Of a stretch of DNA of 32,699 bases, positions 32,000-32,699 are shown in pieces (positions within the stretch are counted from its first letter, which is position 1; the number at the start of each line of letters is the position of its first letter). This DNA is from Streptomyces geranii (GTDB lineage Bacteria > Actinomycetota > Actinomycetes > Streptomycetales > Streptomycetaceae). The position numbers were made by a program, and so were the translations under genes. The notes under the pieces were generated by a model, which worked only from the letters and a program-made list of their open reading frames with translations, made no database searches and was not told where the DNA came from. The stretch lies in NCBI RefSeq assembly GCF_002954775.1, contig NZ_PJME01000075.1, positions 1 to 32,699 of the forward strand, given 5' to 3'.

Positions 32000-32559
32000 C
32001 CCGCGGTACGCCCGAGGACCCGCGGGCGGCCCGCACCCGGGCGAGACTGCGCGAGGCGCTGCTCGCGGAGTGTGCCGAGCATCCGCTGGCTGAGGTCAGC
32101 GTGGCCGCGCTGGTGCGCGGGGCGGGGGTCGGCCGGGCCACGTTCTACGTCCACTATCCCGACCTGGAGGCGTTGGCCGTCGACGCCTGCGCCGATGTCG
32201 TACGGGAGGCGGTCGACGCCCTGCACGCCTGGCGCGGCCGGCCCGACCCGGTGATCGCGCCGGTCGCGCTGGTGGAGTTCTTCGCAACACTCACCCCGCA
32301 CAGCGCGCTGTACCGGACGCTGCTGAGCCCGGGCGGTGGGGGTCCCCTGGGCCAGGTGCTGCACCGGGACCTGCGTGCGCGGAGCCTCGCGGAGCGGGAG
32401 CTTGCGGGGGCCGCGGACGCGGCGTTGGTCGCGTCGGCGGTGGCTGCGACGTTCGCCGGGGTGCTGGCGGATTGGCTGCACGGGCGGATCGAGGGGACGT
32501 CGGAGGAGATCGCACACCAGGTGTGGCAGCTGCTGGTGGCGCTGCATCGCAGCAGGTGA
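31996..32559 (+). CDS. TetR-family repressor, DUF1304-coupled
   Basis: This is a 187-residue TetR-family regulator with the helix-turn-helix in LAEVSVAALVRGAGVGRATF followed by YVHYPDLEALAVDA. The C-terminal domain is helical with a TLTPHSALYRTLLSPGG loop. The start is GTG 31996, whose TG is shared with the TGA stop of DUF1304. It probably binds the TGTCCA palindromes at 31548-31601, so autoregulation is likely. The ligand is unknown. Confidence 0.87.
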   Translation: MTRGTPEDPRAARTRARLREALLAECAEHPLAEVSVAALVRGAGVGRATFYVHYPDLEALAVDACADVVREAVDALHAWRGRPDPVIAPVALVEFFATLTPHSALYRTLLSPGGGGPLGQVLHRDLRARSLAERELAGAADAALVASAVAATFAGVLADWLHGRIEGTSEEIAHQVWQLLVALHRSR

Positions 32560-32570
32560 GGTCTTGCTTT

Positions 32571-32628
32571 CTTCGCCCCCGCCGCCCCTACCCGTCCCAT
32601 CCTTCGGGGGCTCCGCCCCCGAACCCCC
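32571..32628 (+). repeat. Dispersed Streptomyces intergenic element, third copy
   Basis: It repeats the CGCCCCCGCCGCCCCTACCC core of 49-109 directly after the TetR gene and includes a TTCGGGGGC/GCCCCCGAA 9-base stem with a 3-base loop (32603-32623). A 3'-end terminator or processing role is likely. Confidence 0.85.
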
Positions 32629-32650
32629 GTATCGCGCTGAACGCGCTCGT

Positions 32651-32699
32651 CCTCAAACGCCGGACGGGCTGAAATATCCAGCCCGTCCGGCGTTTGAGG
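32651..32699. terminator. Perfect 20-base-stem hairpin of the short dispersed repeat
   Basis: Arms 32651-32670 and 32680-32699 are perfectly complementary over 20 bases with loop GAAATATCC. They carry the GCCCGTCCGGCG core also found at 214-418. Placed after the last gene, it is a strong terminator candidate. The window ends inside or at the edge of this element. Confidence 0.85.

Overview
The window is chromosomal DNA of a Streptomyces-type actinomycete. Coding DNA is very GC-rich with G/C in the third codon position. Several starts are GTG or TTG and one is probably CTG. The proteins are typical of the genus: large LuxR-type AAA regulators, a PAS-GAF-SpoIIE phosphatase, a Tat-exported glycoside hydrolase, an F420-type nitroreductase and a DUF1304/TetR pair. 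Both ends carry dispersed intergenic repeats that I recognise as common in Streptomyces. No tRNA, rRNA, CRISPR array, transposase or phage gene was seen.

Layout. 1-488 is non-coding, built from inverted dispersed repeats around three poly-G runs. 489-3590 (-) is a secreted GH2 glycosidase. 3857-6244 (+) is a multidomain PP2C phosphatase and 6437-7711 (+) an ArsB/SLC13-type transporter with a likely CTG start. 7733-9649 (-) is an unusual membrane protein that joins sigma-factor-like regions, a zinc-binding anti-sigma-like motif, one membrane helix and an extracytoplasmic ricin-type lectin. A 494-base gene-free stretch follows, then a divergent AraC regulator / PhyH dioxygenase pair (10144-12051) and an aldo/keto reductase (12133-13101, -).

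The centre holds two large LuxR-type AAA regulators. One runs leftwards (13159-15978) and is divergent from a GH114 lipoprotein (16179-17045). The other runs rightwards (17203-19950) and is followed by three consecutive, mutually different alpha/beta hydrolases (20050-22594), then an MBL-fold hydrolase. This looks like a regulator-plus-hydrolases island whose substrate cannot be read from sequence. An array of 10-base repeats fills the space between the second and third hydrolases.

The right third contains a flavoprotein, a LysE-type exporter preceded by a possible 35-codon leader ORF, a divergent NTF2-like / F420-nitroreductase pair sharing an operator-like palindrome, a VOC protein with a CDF metal transporter, a TetR regulator divergent from an APC permease and an amidohydrolase (a likely uptake-and-hydrolysis unit), and a DUF1304-TetR operon under a nested palindromic operator. 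The window ends in a strong hairpin made of the same dispersed repeat seen at its start.

No single well-known pathway covers the window. The signals most worth a second look are the sigma/anti-sigma/lectin fusion, the DUF1304-TetR operator, the 10-base repeat array, the candidate leader ORF and the poly-G block.
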